A model generated the notes under the pieces. It had not been told where the DNA came from. It saw only the letters and a list, made by a program, of their open reading frames with translations, and did not search any database. The position numbers and the translations under genes are program-made. A stretch of DNA of 35,276 nt from a virus, in IMG/VR virus record IMGVR_UViG_3300039204_000031, positions 1 to 35,276 of that record. One strand, 5' to 3'. Shown here in pieces: positions 8,812 to 15,675 of this stretch. Each line of letters starts with the position of its first letter. Position 1 is the first letter of the stretch.

Positions 8812-10043
8812 TATATATCAAATTTAATTCCTACGTTCCCCATAAATTGGATAGCCTGTTCCTCTGTTAAACCTGATTGTATTAAGTTTCTTACAGATGT
8901 TGTAATCTTTAGAGCTCTGTCCGCTTTTAAATCCTCTGTTATTTGCATTGTAGGTAAATGCTCAAAAGAAGCTTTAAATGGTCTGTCTTGGTTTCCAAAT
9001 GAATCCGTCCAACTGCTTGCAATATTGTTTGCTCTTGGCTGTATAACGTTTTGTATAAATCCTAACTCTGCTTGTTTTTGGTTCTCAAAAGTATCTCCTT
9101 TTGTAAACGCTTTGTATATCTCGTTAGGTACTTGAAACCTTTGAGCAACTATATTAGAGTTTGTCTCTCTACTTTCATTCAGTCCTAAATCACCTAACTT
9201 AACGCTCATATTCACCCATCCCATCTTTTTGCTTGGCGTCAACGTTCTACTACCTCCTGAACGCATTAAATACTTGCTGTTTAGAATCTTTTGTATGTTT
9301 TCTTTATCATCATTAGTCATTGGAACAGTGCCTCCAAGATTGTTTCCTTGTTGATCTACAAACATCATTTCTCTACCGTTGGTTTGTATTACTACATTCT
9401 CCGCGTCTGAAGCTAAAGATATATTTGATGCCTCTTTTATAATAGAATCCAATCTACTTGGAGAAGTAACCGCGCTTGTATCTGAATTATCCGTACTGTT
9501 AGACACGTCAAAGAATGGTATAATGTCATTAAACTTAATACTCCTGGTATCGTTTACATCTGAATAAGAAAATTCATTGTTGTAGTAATCCCTTTCGTCT
9601 TTCTTTGTTATAATTAAAGAGTTACCCATTTTATTAGGAAACTGTATTTGTGAGGAGTTTAGATTATATATATATTTTGGTGTGCCCTGTAATGCGTTCA
9701 TGTAAGGTCGTTGATATACCCACCCATAAGAACATAAGAACCATTCAAATTGAATTAAAAAATCTTCTGTAGATTGGTGAGGGTTTGGGTTCTTTATAAA
9801 GTCTAGTGAAGGGTCGTCAAAGTTTTTATCTCCGTTTTCATCATCTACATAAAACATGACCTTTGATAAATAATCTGCTCTAATAGATATTACCGAAGCT
9901 AAAGTAGAATTATCTAAAGATACTTGCAACTTGTCTTTTCCGTTTATGTAAGTAGTATTGTTTTTAGATACGCTGTACCAATTTGAGCCATTAGAATATC
10001 TAACATATCCCATACTTCTCATTAACCCACTGAAAACACCCAT
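8811..10043 (-). CDS. Portal protein (HK97-like)
   Basis: 410 aa. The dodecameric portal is the DNA entry channel of the head and the terminase docking site. Seen here: LASVISIRADYLSKVMFYV (about 48-66), the helix typical of the Phage_portal family, then DFLIQFEWFLCSYGWVYQRP, a central beta-rich region with a long wing, and a C-terminal part with VPNEIYKAFTKGDTFENQKQ (about 310-330), the motif surrounding the family's conserved stem/tunnel region. It is the first gene of the late block and has a predicted promoter and structured leader upstream. The ATG lies 4 bp after a hairpin with a T-run. Confidence 0.88.
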   Translation of the reverse strand: MGVFSGLMRSMGYVRYSNGSNWYSVSKNNTTYINGKDKLQVSLDNSTLASVISIRADYLSKVMFYVDDENGDKNFDDPSLDFIKNPNPHQSTEDFLIQFEWFLCSYGWVYQRPYMNALQGTPKYIYNLNSSQIQFPNKMGNSLIITKKDERDYYNNEFSYSDVNDTRSIKFNDIIPFFDVSNSTDNSDTSAVTSPSRLDSIIKEASNISLASDAENVVIQTNGREMMFVDQQGNNLGGTVPMTNDDKENIQKILNSKYLMRSGGSRTLTPSKKMGWVNMSVKLGDLGLNESRETNSNIVAQRFQVPNEIYKAFTKGDTFENQKQAELGFIQNVIQPRANNIASSWTDSFGNQDRPFKASFEHLPTMQITEDLKADRALKITTSVRNLIQSGLTEEQAIQFMGNVGIKFDI

Positions 10044-10047
10044 ATAA

Positions 10048-10081
10048 AAAGCCTCTATCTATTTTATAAGGTAAAGGCTTT
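10048..10081 (-). terminator. Terminator-like hairpin in the portal leader
   Basis: On the minus strand AAAGCCTTTA pairs with TAGAGGCTTT (10 bp, one G-U) around a 14-nt AT-rich loop, followed by TTTAT and, after a single base, the portal start codon. The stem plus T-run is a standard intrinsic terminator, but it lies between the predicted promoter at 10143-10175 and the portal gene, so it can only act as an attenuator or as the end of transcripts coming from upstream. Confidence 0.72.
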
Positions 10082-10139
10082 AAGTCAATTGTTCAGAAAG
10101 CCGATTACTCTTAATAAATTAATAATAAGAACAATCGAC
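10082..10139 (-). promoter_or_regulatory. Structured leader upstream of the portal gene, possible attenuator
   Basis: GTCGATTGTTC (10129-10139) pairs with GAACAATTGAC (10084-10094): 11 bp with one G-U. The enclosed loop holds GGCTTT (10097-10102 on the map), which can pair with AAAGCC (10076-10081), the 5' arm of the terminator hairpin. The segments GGCTTT, AAAGCC and GGCTTT therefore compete, as in an antiterminator/terminator switch. Read by eye only; no folding energy was computed. Confidence 0.5.
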
Positions 10140-10142
10140 CGT

Positions 10143-10175
10143 CAAATATAATGATTTTATTTATAACAAAACAAA
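10143..10175 (-). promoter_or_regulatory. Predicted Bacteroidetes-type promoter for the late operon
   Basis: On the minus strand TTTG (10172-10175), 21 bp, then TATATTTG (10143-10150), matching the Bacteroidetes housekeeping consensus TTTG-N19-21-TAnnTTTG. It stands in the 148-bp gap before the portal gene. Predicted RNA start near 10136-10139, giving a leader of about 95 nt. Confidence 0.62.
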
Positions 10176-10191
10176 TAAATATAGATTTTGT

Positions 10192-10593
10192 TTATTGTAG
10201 TGTTGTTTGTAACTCTTCTCCAGTTAAAGCAAAGTATAGGTTTTGTAGCTGGTGTAGATTAGTTAAGTCGTTTAAAATATAACTTAGCTTTAAGTTAGCT
10301 TCATCACACCAATATATAGACCATCCACTATTTATTCTCAAATAAGAACGAATTGAAAAATCACCTAAAGTAAATACATCAACCTCTTCAATATATTCAA
10401 ACCCAAACTTCAACAACCACTCTTCAGTTAGTGGGATTGGTTTTATTAACCCTAAAGGGACTTCATACAATGTTTCTCTTGATTTATCTGACAATAAATG
10501 ACACTGAACCCTATACTGGTCAATACCATCAATTATTTCAGTTCTTTGTTCATTGTTAACATAATTTCCTATTCTTAATTCTTTTGCTTTCAT
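10192..10593 (-). CDS. Conserved hypothetical phage protein (133 aa)
   Basis: Begins MKAKELRIGNYV and contains PIPLTEEWLLKFGFEY (about 51-67) and a C-terminal LHQLQNLYFALTGEEL (about 112-127). These three blocks are characteristic of a small family very common in flavobacterial phages and prophages, with no known function. It is the last gene before the late promoter and overlaps the upstream gene as ATGA. Confidence 0.7.
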   Translation of the reverse strand: MKAKELRIGNYVNNEQRTEIIDGIDQYRVQCHLLSDKSRETLYEVPLGLIKPIPLTEEWLLKFGFEYIEEVDVFTLGDFSIRSYLRINSGWSIYWCDEANLKLSYILNDLTNLHQLQNLYFALTGEELQTTLQ

Positions 10594-10976
10594 AATTTCA
10601 TAAATGTTAAATAAGATTCCACTTTTCTATAACTCATGTCTATTTCTGTTAGTATTCCAACTTCGGGATTGTAGTATAGGTCATTTTGTTTTATAATAAA
10701 ATGACCGTTTTTACCGTTCCAATTAGGGGAGCTTAATAGTATTATTGAGTTGTTAGGTATGTGCTCTAAGGTAATTTTTAATCCATATCTTGTAACTCTA
10801 CTAAGTTCAACGTTTTTCATAGTTGGTTCAAGATATGGCATCAAATCATTTTCTAAACTTGTTCCTGAAAAGTTATTTAACTCATCGCAAATAGCTCCTA
10901 GTGATTTTCCTGTTATCATTGCTAAACATGCCTGACCACATAGTTTTGTGTCATAGCCTTGTGATACGAATTTCAT
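10590..10976 (-). CDS. C39-like (papain-fold) cysteine peptidase domain protein
   Basis: 128 aa. The N-terminal motif YDTKLCGQACLAMITG (Cys13, Gln15, Cys17) and the later GKNGHFIIKQND (His at about residue 92, followed by an Asp) match the active-site blocks of C39-like peptidases, in which a Gln forms the oxyanion hole before the catalytic Cys and a His-Asp pair completes the site. No signal peptide is visible, so it should act in the cytoplasm. It is coupled to its neighbours (ATGA downstream, TAATATG upstream). It could process a phage or host protein, or trim a leader peptide; no substrate can be named. Confidence 0.6.
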   Translation of the reverse strand: MKFVSQGYDTKLCGQACLAMITGKSLGAICDELNNFSGTSLENDLMPYLEPTMKNVELSRVTRYGLKITLEHIPNNSIILLSSPNWNGKNGHFIIKQNDLYYNPEVGILTEIDMSYRKVESYLTFMKL

Positions 10977-10977
10977 A

Positions 10978-11118
10978 TTAAAATAAAGGTTTAAATTTCA
11001 TATTGCCACACCTTTCACACTCATACATCTTAATATTTTTAAGAGACCTGTTTTGATATTCAAGTGGTTTTTTAGGGTATTTGTGTATCATTACTCTACA
11101 CATCCAATGTTTTTCCAT
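10978..11118 (-). CDS. Small protein with a CxxC pair (46 aa)
   Basis: Frame MEKHWMCRVMIHKYPKKPLE to MKFKPLF with CERC near residue 34-37 and another Cys at residue 7; possibly a partial zinc-binding unit. It is preceded by AAAAACTATAATATG, the same start context found at two other genes here, and its stop lies one base before the peptidase start region (TAATATG). Function unknown. Confidence 0.55.
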   Translation of the reverse strand: MEKHWMCRVMIHKYPKKPLEYQNRSLKNIKMYECERCGNMKFKPLF

Positions 11119-11157
11119 ATTATAGTTTTTAAGGTATTACAATATACAAAATATTTT

Positions 11158-12639
11158 TTATATAAACCTATCTGGAAAATAATCTCTGCACAATAAAGCT
11201 AATAAAGCTAAAGAATCTACAGAGTCATCTTTCTTAAAAGAACCGTCCTTTAAGTATCTATAAAGTAGTTTCATTGCTTTGTCATAGTTAGACCCTTCTT
11301 CGTAGTCTCTTCTAAATACAAAGTGATTTCTAATGAATTGTGCTTGGTTTATTATTCTGCTGTGCTTGTTTGCTGTTTGTAGTACTGGAATTATATTTGA
11401 GTTACTTACGTTGTTAGATACACCCATTATAAAAGCGTGTCCGTGATTGTTAGTCTCAATAGCTAAGTGGTTTATATTATGTTCTTTGGTTAGAGAGGTG
11501 GTTTTTGGTATTGTAAATTCCATGTTCTCCTGCGTGAATAACCAATCAGTTATGTAAATCTTATCTGAATACAAATATCCAATAGGAAAGGACAAATAAT
11601 CTATCCCTTTGTCTGCTACATCAACAGCTCCCAAAACACTTTCCTTAGCACTTAAATCTAACTCGTCTAATGTGAAATAGTTTAACTCGTCTCTATTAAA
11701 TACAACACCTTTAGAAGGCTGTGGATTTTGCATATACTGAGTCTCAAACACATGAGCTGTCTTAGGTGAGGTTTTTAGTTCGTGTATATCGTCTAGGTTA
11801 TGCTTCCAACCCCATAAAGGCACACCATCCTTTACAACTGGCATTACTAAAAACTTAACCTTTTCGTTGTCCGTTCCGTAATGTTCTTTTAATTGCTCTG
11901 TTAAATCACTTAACCCAGCTCTTTGTTGAATGTTTATAATTGGAGTATCTTTGGAGTTCCTCCTGGATAGTATCGTATTAAAAAATACCCTAGATACTTT
12001 TTCGTTGTTAGCGTTCTCTATCTCAGAATCGTCTGTTTTGTTAGCGTCATCAATAACGATACTTCCCTCAAAGTCTCTAACGTAATCGTCTAAGTCCTCG
12101 TTAATCTTCATTTGCCCAGCACCAAACCCCGTAATTTGTCCGAATATGGTAGCGGTTTTTAATCCTCCTCCTTGCTCGGTTCTCCAAAGGTTTTTAGCGT
12201 TTTGGTCTTTCTTTAACTCAACCCCATACATTATTTTAAAGTATGGATGCATTACAATATCCCTTATAGATACAGATGTTTGTGATCTAAGCTCGTCAGA
12301 GGCTGTTATGTATAAGTAATTTGCTGAAGGGTTCATTCCTATTCCTCTAGCTATAAAGTTAACTGCTGCTAATTCAGTCTTTGAAAAACGAGGTGGTATA
12401 TTGATGTTTAGTATCTCTAAATTGTAAGAGTCTAATTCATGTAAGTAGTTAGCTATTGTTTGGTGGTGGTGGTTTACAATAAACTTAGTTCCTTTTAGCT
12501 CCTTGTAAAAGAACCTAGTAAAGAACAATAAATCCTTATCGCATTTAGCTCTTATTATTGCTAGCTCTTGTCTTGTTTTTTGCACTATTCGTAATTTGTT
12601 CTCGAAACTCTTTGCATTATTCGTAATTAAAGAATCCAT
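11158..12639 (-). CDS. Terminase large subunit
   Basis: ATP-driven DNA packaging motor with a headful or cos nuclease. N-terminal ATPase: Walker A variant NIPPRFSKTELA (about 81-92), Walker B SIVIDDAN (about 191-198), coupling region NIQQRAG (about 235). C-terminal RNase H-like nuclease begins with GAVDVADKGIDYLS (about 338-351), with the metal-binding Asp. Length about 493 aa is normal. I chose the ATG at 12639 (MDSLITN); a TTG three codons upstream (12648) is possible. The gene follows the small subunit after about 40 bp. Confidence 0.9.
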   Translation of the reverse strand: MDSLITNNAKSFENKLRIVQKTRQELAIIRAKCDKDLLFFTRFFYKELKGTKFIVNHHHQTIANYLHELDSYNLEILNINIPPRFSKTELAAVNFIARGIGMNPSANYLYITASDELRSQTSVSIRDIVMHPYFKIMYGVELKKDQNAKNLWRTEQGGGLKTATIFGQITGFGAGQMKINEDLDDYVRDFEGSIVIDDANKTDDSEIENANNEKVSRVFFNTILSRRNSKDTPIINIQQRAGLSDLTEQLKEHYGTDNEKVKFLVMPVVKDGVPLWGWKHNLDDIHELKTSPKTAHVFETQYMQNPQPSKGVVFNRDELNYFTLDELDLSAKESVLGAVDVADKGIDYLSFPIGYLYSDKIYITDWLFTQENMEFTIPKTTSLTKEHNINHLAIETNNHGHAFIMGVSNNVSNSNIIPVLQTANKHSRIINQAQFIRNHFVFRRDYEEGSNYDKAMKLLYRYLKDGSFKKDDSVDSLALLALLCRDYFPDRFI

Positions 12640-12678
12640 AATACCCAATCAAATAATGTATCTCTATTATATCATACA

Positions 12679-13131
12679 TTAATACTCATTGTCTAGTTTT
12701 TCCTTAGCTTGTTTAATCTCTTCTTCTGACAAAGGTAGTTCAATGTTAATATTCTTAACCTCCGTCTTGTCTCCGTACTTTTTAGGATTAAGTTTAGATA
12801 AGTACCATTTACGAGCATCTATCTGCAATCTCCTATGCCCTAACATATCCCCTTTAGTAGTTTCAATAACACCATCCTTCTCTTTTTCAGTGTAGCCTAT
12901 TTCTGGATTATCAGCAATTTCAATTATCTCTTCAAACAAGTGTTCAGCCCTATATTCAGTCGCGCGCGCGTACTGTTTTACCATATCTTTATCATTATCT
13001 AACCACTTAAAAAATGTTCTGCTACTAGGCATTTCTTTTCCCAATAGAATAGTTCTTACAGCCTCTCCTTTCTCTATTCGTTCTATAATAGAGTTAAATA
13101 CTTCTTTTATTTGTTCTTCTGTGTAGTTCAT
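12679..13131 (-). CDS. Terminase small subunit
   Basis: 150 aa. The N-terminal half is a helix-turn-helix-like region (MPSSRTFFKWLDNDKDMVKQ), and the middle holds the family's RAEHLFEEIIEIADN and RRLQIDARKWYLSKLNPKKYGD blocks, seen in Sf6-like small terminases that form a ring and recognise the packaging site. It precedes the large subunit. A 14-codon frame (MPKNGNIHTT, 13128-13172) ends on its start codon as ATGA and may be a leader. The gene contains an unusual run of ten alternating C and G bases. Confidence 0.88.
   Translation of the reverse strand: MNYTEEQIKEVFNSIIERIEKGEAVRTILLGKEMPSSRTFFKWLDNDKDMVKQYARATEYRAEHLFEEIIEIADNPEIGYTEKEKDGVIETTKGDMLGHRRLQIDARKWYLSKLNPKKYGDKTEVKNINIELPLSEEEIKQAKEKLDNEY
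12961..12970. repeat. Alternating CG tract inside the small terminase gene
   Basis: Ten bases of strict CG alternation in a strongly AT-rich genome. They encode part of YARAT in the small terminase. The tract is self-complementary. Packaging sites are often inside or next to this gene in other phages, so this is a candidate recognition element, but that is inference. Confidence 0.4.
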
Positions 13132-13178
13132 TGTTTTATTATAGTAGTGTGTATGTTTCCGTTCTTAGGCATTGTTAT

Positions 13179-13355
13179 TTATTTATGAAATATGCTTTGA
13201 GACTTCGTTCGTTTTTTCTTTTCAATAAGATTACCATTGTTATCTATTGGAAAACTTGCAAACAATTCTCCATTTGGTGAAGAATACAGTCCTTGAAATA
13301 CAAGAATTTCAAAACCATGTTCTCCTAAAACTCCTTTTCCTTTAAATATTGCCAT
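13179..13355 (-). CDS. Hypothetical protein (58 aa)
   Basis: Frame MAIFKGKGVLGEHGFEILVF to QSIFHK, starting with ATG. It has beta-rich character with a Lys/Arg-rich C-terminus. Its stop is 7 bp upstream of a 14-codon frame coupled to the small terminase gene. No homology recognised. Confidence 0.5.
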   Translation of the reverse strand: MAIFKGKGVLGEHGFEILVFQGLYSSPNGELFASFPIDNNGNLIEKKKRTKSQSIFHK

Positions 13356-13405
13356 AACTTCATTTTAATTGTTTTTGTATTGTAGAGGTTAATCCAATGA
13401 TTTTT

Positions 13406-13552
13406 TTAATCTTTATCTGGTTGAAATTCAATATTTACTATCTGTCCATTTTTATAATGGAATATTCTAGTTCCTGGTCCATTTTCATCTCCAAATCCAT
13501 AGTCTTATATAAATCCTGTAAAACATTCTTTACACTTTCCTGTTAGTTCCAT
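13406..13552 (-). pseudogene. Small frame broken by an in-frame TAA
   Basis: The frame starts MELTGKCKECFTGFI at 13552, meets TAA at 13505-13507, and continues DYGFGDENGPGTRIFHYKN to a normal stop at 13406. The part after the stop has no usable in-frame ATG. MELTGKCK is a start often seen in short flavobacterial phage proteins. One base change would restore a 48-aa protein. Confidence 0.5.
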
Positions 13553-13570
13553 TATTACAAATATAGTTAA

Positions 13571-13660
13571 TTATTTTTGTTTACTTGCTTTTCGTTGCTG
13601 ATGCCATTTTATCCTCCAATCTTCAAATTCTTTGTTTAAAAATTCTCTTGCTGATTCCAT
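13571..13660 (-). CDS. Very small protein (29 aa)
   Basis: Frame MESAREFLNKEFEDWRIKWH to KASKQK, a single charged amphipathic helix. It is preceded by TAGAATATG, a junction used by several real genes here, and follows the broken frame at 13664-13888. Too short for firm support. Confidence 0.4.
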   Translation of the reverse strand: MESAREFLNKEFEDWRIKWHQQRKASKQK

Positions 13661-13663
13661 ATT

Positions 13664-13888
13664 CTACAGATTTAAAATGTTATCTAGTTGTTTCAATTGG
13701 TCTAAGGTCACAACCTTTCCAATCACTTCATCGATTGTAATATCAACCGTCTTTAACTTGTCCGTTTCAGTTTCATAAGTAAACTCTACTTAGATAATTC
13801 CCTTTTGAAATCTGTTCGTAGAATATTGATTGTGATTGTATCTTTTCACTAAATCAAACCCTAACATTTCTATGCTGTTTTCAGTCAT
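13664..13888 (-). pseudogene. Small frame broken by an in-frame TAA (74 codons)
   Basis: The frame starts MTENSIEMLGFDLVKRYNHN and meets TAA at 13790-13792. It then continues VEFTYETETDKLKTVDITID to TAG at 13664. The two halves join into one sensible protein; a GAA to TAA change is the simplest explanation. The final TAG leads directly into the next start (TAGAATATG). Confidence 0.55.
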
Positions 13889-13901
13889 GGTAATTACAGT
13901 T

Positions 13902-14231
13902 TTACTGATTATCAAATTCATCTGCCTTTTCTCGAATTTCTTTTACGATCTCGGAATCATCTTCACTATCTTCAACTAACATTGAGCAGAACTCTTGAAT
14001 GTCATATTCTTGTTTGTCAGAAATCATACGCCTAAGGCTATCGAGTGTATAGTTTGACTTACTCATACTAATTGTACATTCACTCATAAACACAGAAACT
14101 CGTTTTTCCATATTTATAGCATCAAGAGATTCTTTATAGCATTGCTCTAATAATTCTTCTCTTGTCATTTTTTCAAATTCTTCTACCAAATCTGGTCGCT
14201 GTTTTTTTAATTTTTCTACTGATTCTATCAT
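13902..14231 (-). CDS. Hypothetical acidic helical protein (109 aa)
   Basis: MIESVEKLKKQRPDLVEEFE to KADEFDNQ; rich in Glu, Asp, Lys and Met, probably all-helical with a short coiled coil near the N-terminus. No motif or family recognised. It follows the tRNA-like element after about 30 bp. Confidence 0.6.
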   Translation of the reverse strand: MIESVEKLKKQRPDLVEEFEKMTREELLEQCYKESLDAINMEKRVSVFMSECTISMSKSNYTLDSLRRMISDKQEYDIQEFCSMLVEDSEDDSEIVKEIREKADEFDNQ

Positions 14232-14264
14232 TTTTATAAATTTTACGTTAATTACTGTTTTAGT

Positions 14265-14307
14265 GAAGGTAGGGGGATTCGAACCTACGTGCTTGCCTAC
14301 TACCTTC
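14265..14307 (-). ncRNA. tRNA T-arm-like element (43 nt)
   Basis: Minus strand: GAAGGTAG at the 5' end pairs perfectly with CTACCTTC at the 3' end like an acceptor stem. Inside is GGTTCGAATCC, the universal T-loop core of tRNA genes. D-arm and anticodon arm are missing: only about 11 nt separate the 5' stem from the T-arm-like part. The element is flanked on both sides by AAAACAGTAATTAA, one copy of which includes the stop of the upstream gene. It may be a decayed tRNA, an attP core derived from a host tRNA, or a mini tRNA-like RNA. Confidence 0.5.
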
Positions 14308-14319
14308 TTGTTGTTTTAA

Positions 14320-14454
14320 TTACTGTTTTTGGTTATCTTCTTGTTCATCTACTAACTCAGATATTTTATACCAATAAATCAATAATGATATTCCAAATGC
14401 CGTGAAGCATATCATTGCTACGTTAGGATCTACTTTATTTAAAAATTCTACCAT
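14320..14454 (-). CDS. Small single-pass membrane protein (44 aa)
   Basis: MVEFLNKVDPNVAMICFTAF, then GISLLIYWY, then an acidic tail (ELVDEQEDNQKQ). One transmembrane segment at about residues 13-28 with the charged C-terminus probably inside. Spacing to both neighbours is short. Function unknown. Confidence 0.55.
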   Translation of the reverse strand: MVEFLNKVDPNVAMICFTAFGISLLIYWYKISELVDEQEDNQKQ

Positions 14455-14473
14455 ATTTTAAATTTTAAGGTTA

Positions 14474-14827
14474 CTACTGATTTTTTATATACCTAATAAC
14501 TAACTCCTCTATGCTTTCATGCTTTTTAGAATCACCCTTTAAATACCACTCTAAAAAATCAACTAAGCCGTCTTTGTTAAGGGTTTGGTTATTTTTAAAC
14601 ATTCCTTGTCCGTTACAGGTTATACAACATTCCTTTTCCTCTATGTGATCTCCGTCAACATATCCAGTTCCACTGCATGAAGGACATCCATCTACAGGGT
14701 AACCCATTGCAGCACATTCCTGTGGATTTTCACTCCAAAGTTTAATTCCTGTACTTGATTCTATTAACGCAAAATGACTTAAAGCGCCATTATCTGAATA
14801 AACTTCTATGATTGTTGGTTTTTCCAT
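14474..14827 (-). CDS. Protein with DnaJ-type zinc-ribbon repeats (117 aa)
   Basis: Two CxxCxGxG motifs, CPSCSGTG (about 48-55) and CITCNGQG (about 67-74), are separated by an acidic stretch, as in one zinc site of the DnaJ central domain. There is no J domain. The N-terminus (EKPTIIEVYSDNGALSHFAL) is a predicted beta region. A role in protein or nucleic acid binding is plausible but cannot be specified. Confidence 0.6.
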   Translation of the reverse strand: MEKPTIIEVYSDNGALSHFALIESSTGIKLWSENPQECAAMGYPVDGCPSCSGTGYVDGDHIEEKECCITCNGQGMFKNNQTLNKDGLVDFLEWYLKGDSKKHESIEELVIRYIKNQ

Positions 14828-14838
14828 TATCTACTGTT

Positions 14839-15480
14839 TTAAAATAAAGCTACTCGCTTTTGGTTCTTGTAATTGTAAACTCTTTCTATTAAGTAGAGAT
14901 ATTCCTTAGCATTAGATTTTTTCTCCATTAAGTTAGGAGCACTCTTAATTTTACCTTTTAATACCTCAAAATCACATTTCCCTTCTGTTATCAGTTTCTC
15001 TGTTGCTCCTAGCAACCCTCTGTCATTCCAAAACTTATATCTACCAAATACCTCTAAAGCTTTGTTTGCTATATTCTTGGCCCACTCCAAATAATGAACT
15101 TCAAATTTTCCATCTCTAAAACTTTCCATTGTATTTCCCCTACCTCCTTCAGCAATAGCTTTAGCCATAAGCATGGAAATTGACGTGGAGTAATTGATTT
15201 TAAATTCATCAATAAAATCTGCCAACACTCTGTAATTCTGATTCCCTAATTCTATATAGCATTTTAAAAAGTCAGAATTTTTCCACTTATCACTTCTACT
15301 ATTAATAGAAGCAATTCTGGCCAAGTCTAATTTACCACACTCAACAAAGTAAATTGGATTCTTTGTTTGTACTTGAAAAAAATATGGCATCGCTGTACCT
15401 CTATTTGATTGGGAATTCATTTCTTTTGAAATCTCCATTAACTTTTCATACATCTCATCCGAGACCTCTATTGTCTTCAT
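14839..15480 (-). CDS. Conserved hypothetical phage protein (213 aa)
   Basis: Starts MKTIEVSDEMYEKLMEISKE, which resembles a short ribbon-helix-helix-like segment, followed by GTAMPYFFQVQTKNPIYFV, a block I associate with uncharacterised phage proteins. The C-terminal half is helical (EVLKGKIKSAPNLMEKKSNA). It may bind DNA through its N-terminus; this is inference. It lies in the methyltransferase region and has a normal ATG start. Confidence 0.55.
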   Translation of the reverse strand: MKTIEVSDEMYEKLMEISKEMNSQSNRGTAMPYFFQVQTKNPIYFVECGKLDLARIASINSRSDKWKNSDFLKCYIELGNQNYRVLADFIDEFKINYSTSISMLMAKAIAEGGRGNTMESFRDGKFEVHYLEWAKNIANKALEVFGRYKFWNDRGLLGATEKLITEGKCDFEVLKGKIKSAPNLMEKKSNAKEYLYLIERVYNYKNQKRVALF

Positions 15481-15495
15481 ATTCTTTTTATTACA

Positions 15496-15666
15496 CTAAT
15501 TATTAAATTTGATTTCTTCTTCAAAAATGTTGTCAGCTTCAAATTTGCTTTCAACAAACTTTATTTTATAAACTCCGTTCGATTCATCTGAACCAACTTT
15601 GATTTCTTTACCTGTTTCATCTGGAAACTCTTCTCCTATATATGTTCCTTTTCCCCAATATTCCAT
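15496..15666 (-). CDS. Hypothetical acidic protein (56 aa)
   Basis: MEYWGKGTYIGEEFPDETGK to EEEIKFNN. Strongly acidic with beta-hairpin character. The ATG follows TAGATA, the same junction type seen before the gene that starts at 14827. No family recognised. Confidence 0.55.
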   Translation of the reverse strand: MEYWGKGTYIGEEFPDETGKEIKVGSDESNGVYKIKFVESKFEADNIFEEEIKFNN

Positions 15667-15675
15667 TATCTACAA

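Noticed and set aside
10143-10150. Second housekeeping promoter reading on the plus strand at this gap
   Set aside because: No TAnnTTTG with suitable spacing and no plus-strand gene is present here.
12640-12648. TTG start of the large terminase three codons upstream
   Set aside because: The ATG at 12639 follows closely and is preferred; the TTG would add only three residues.
14265-14307. Complete tRNA gene
   Set aside because: The acceptor-like stem and T-loop core are present, but there is no room for D and anticodon arms, so no functional tRNA can be claimed.
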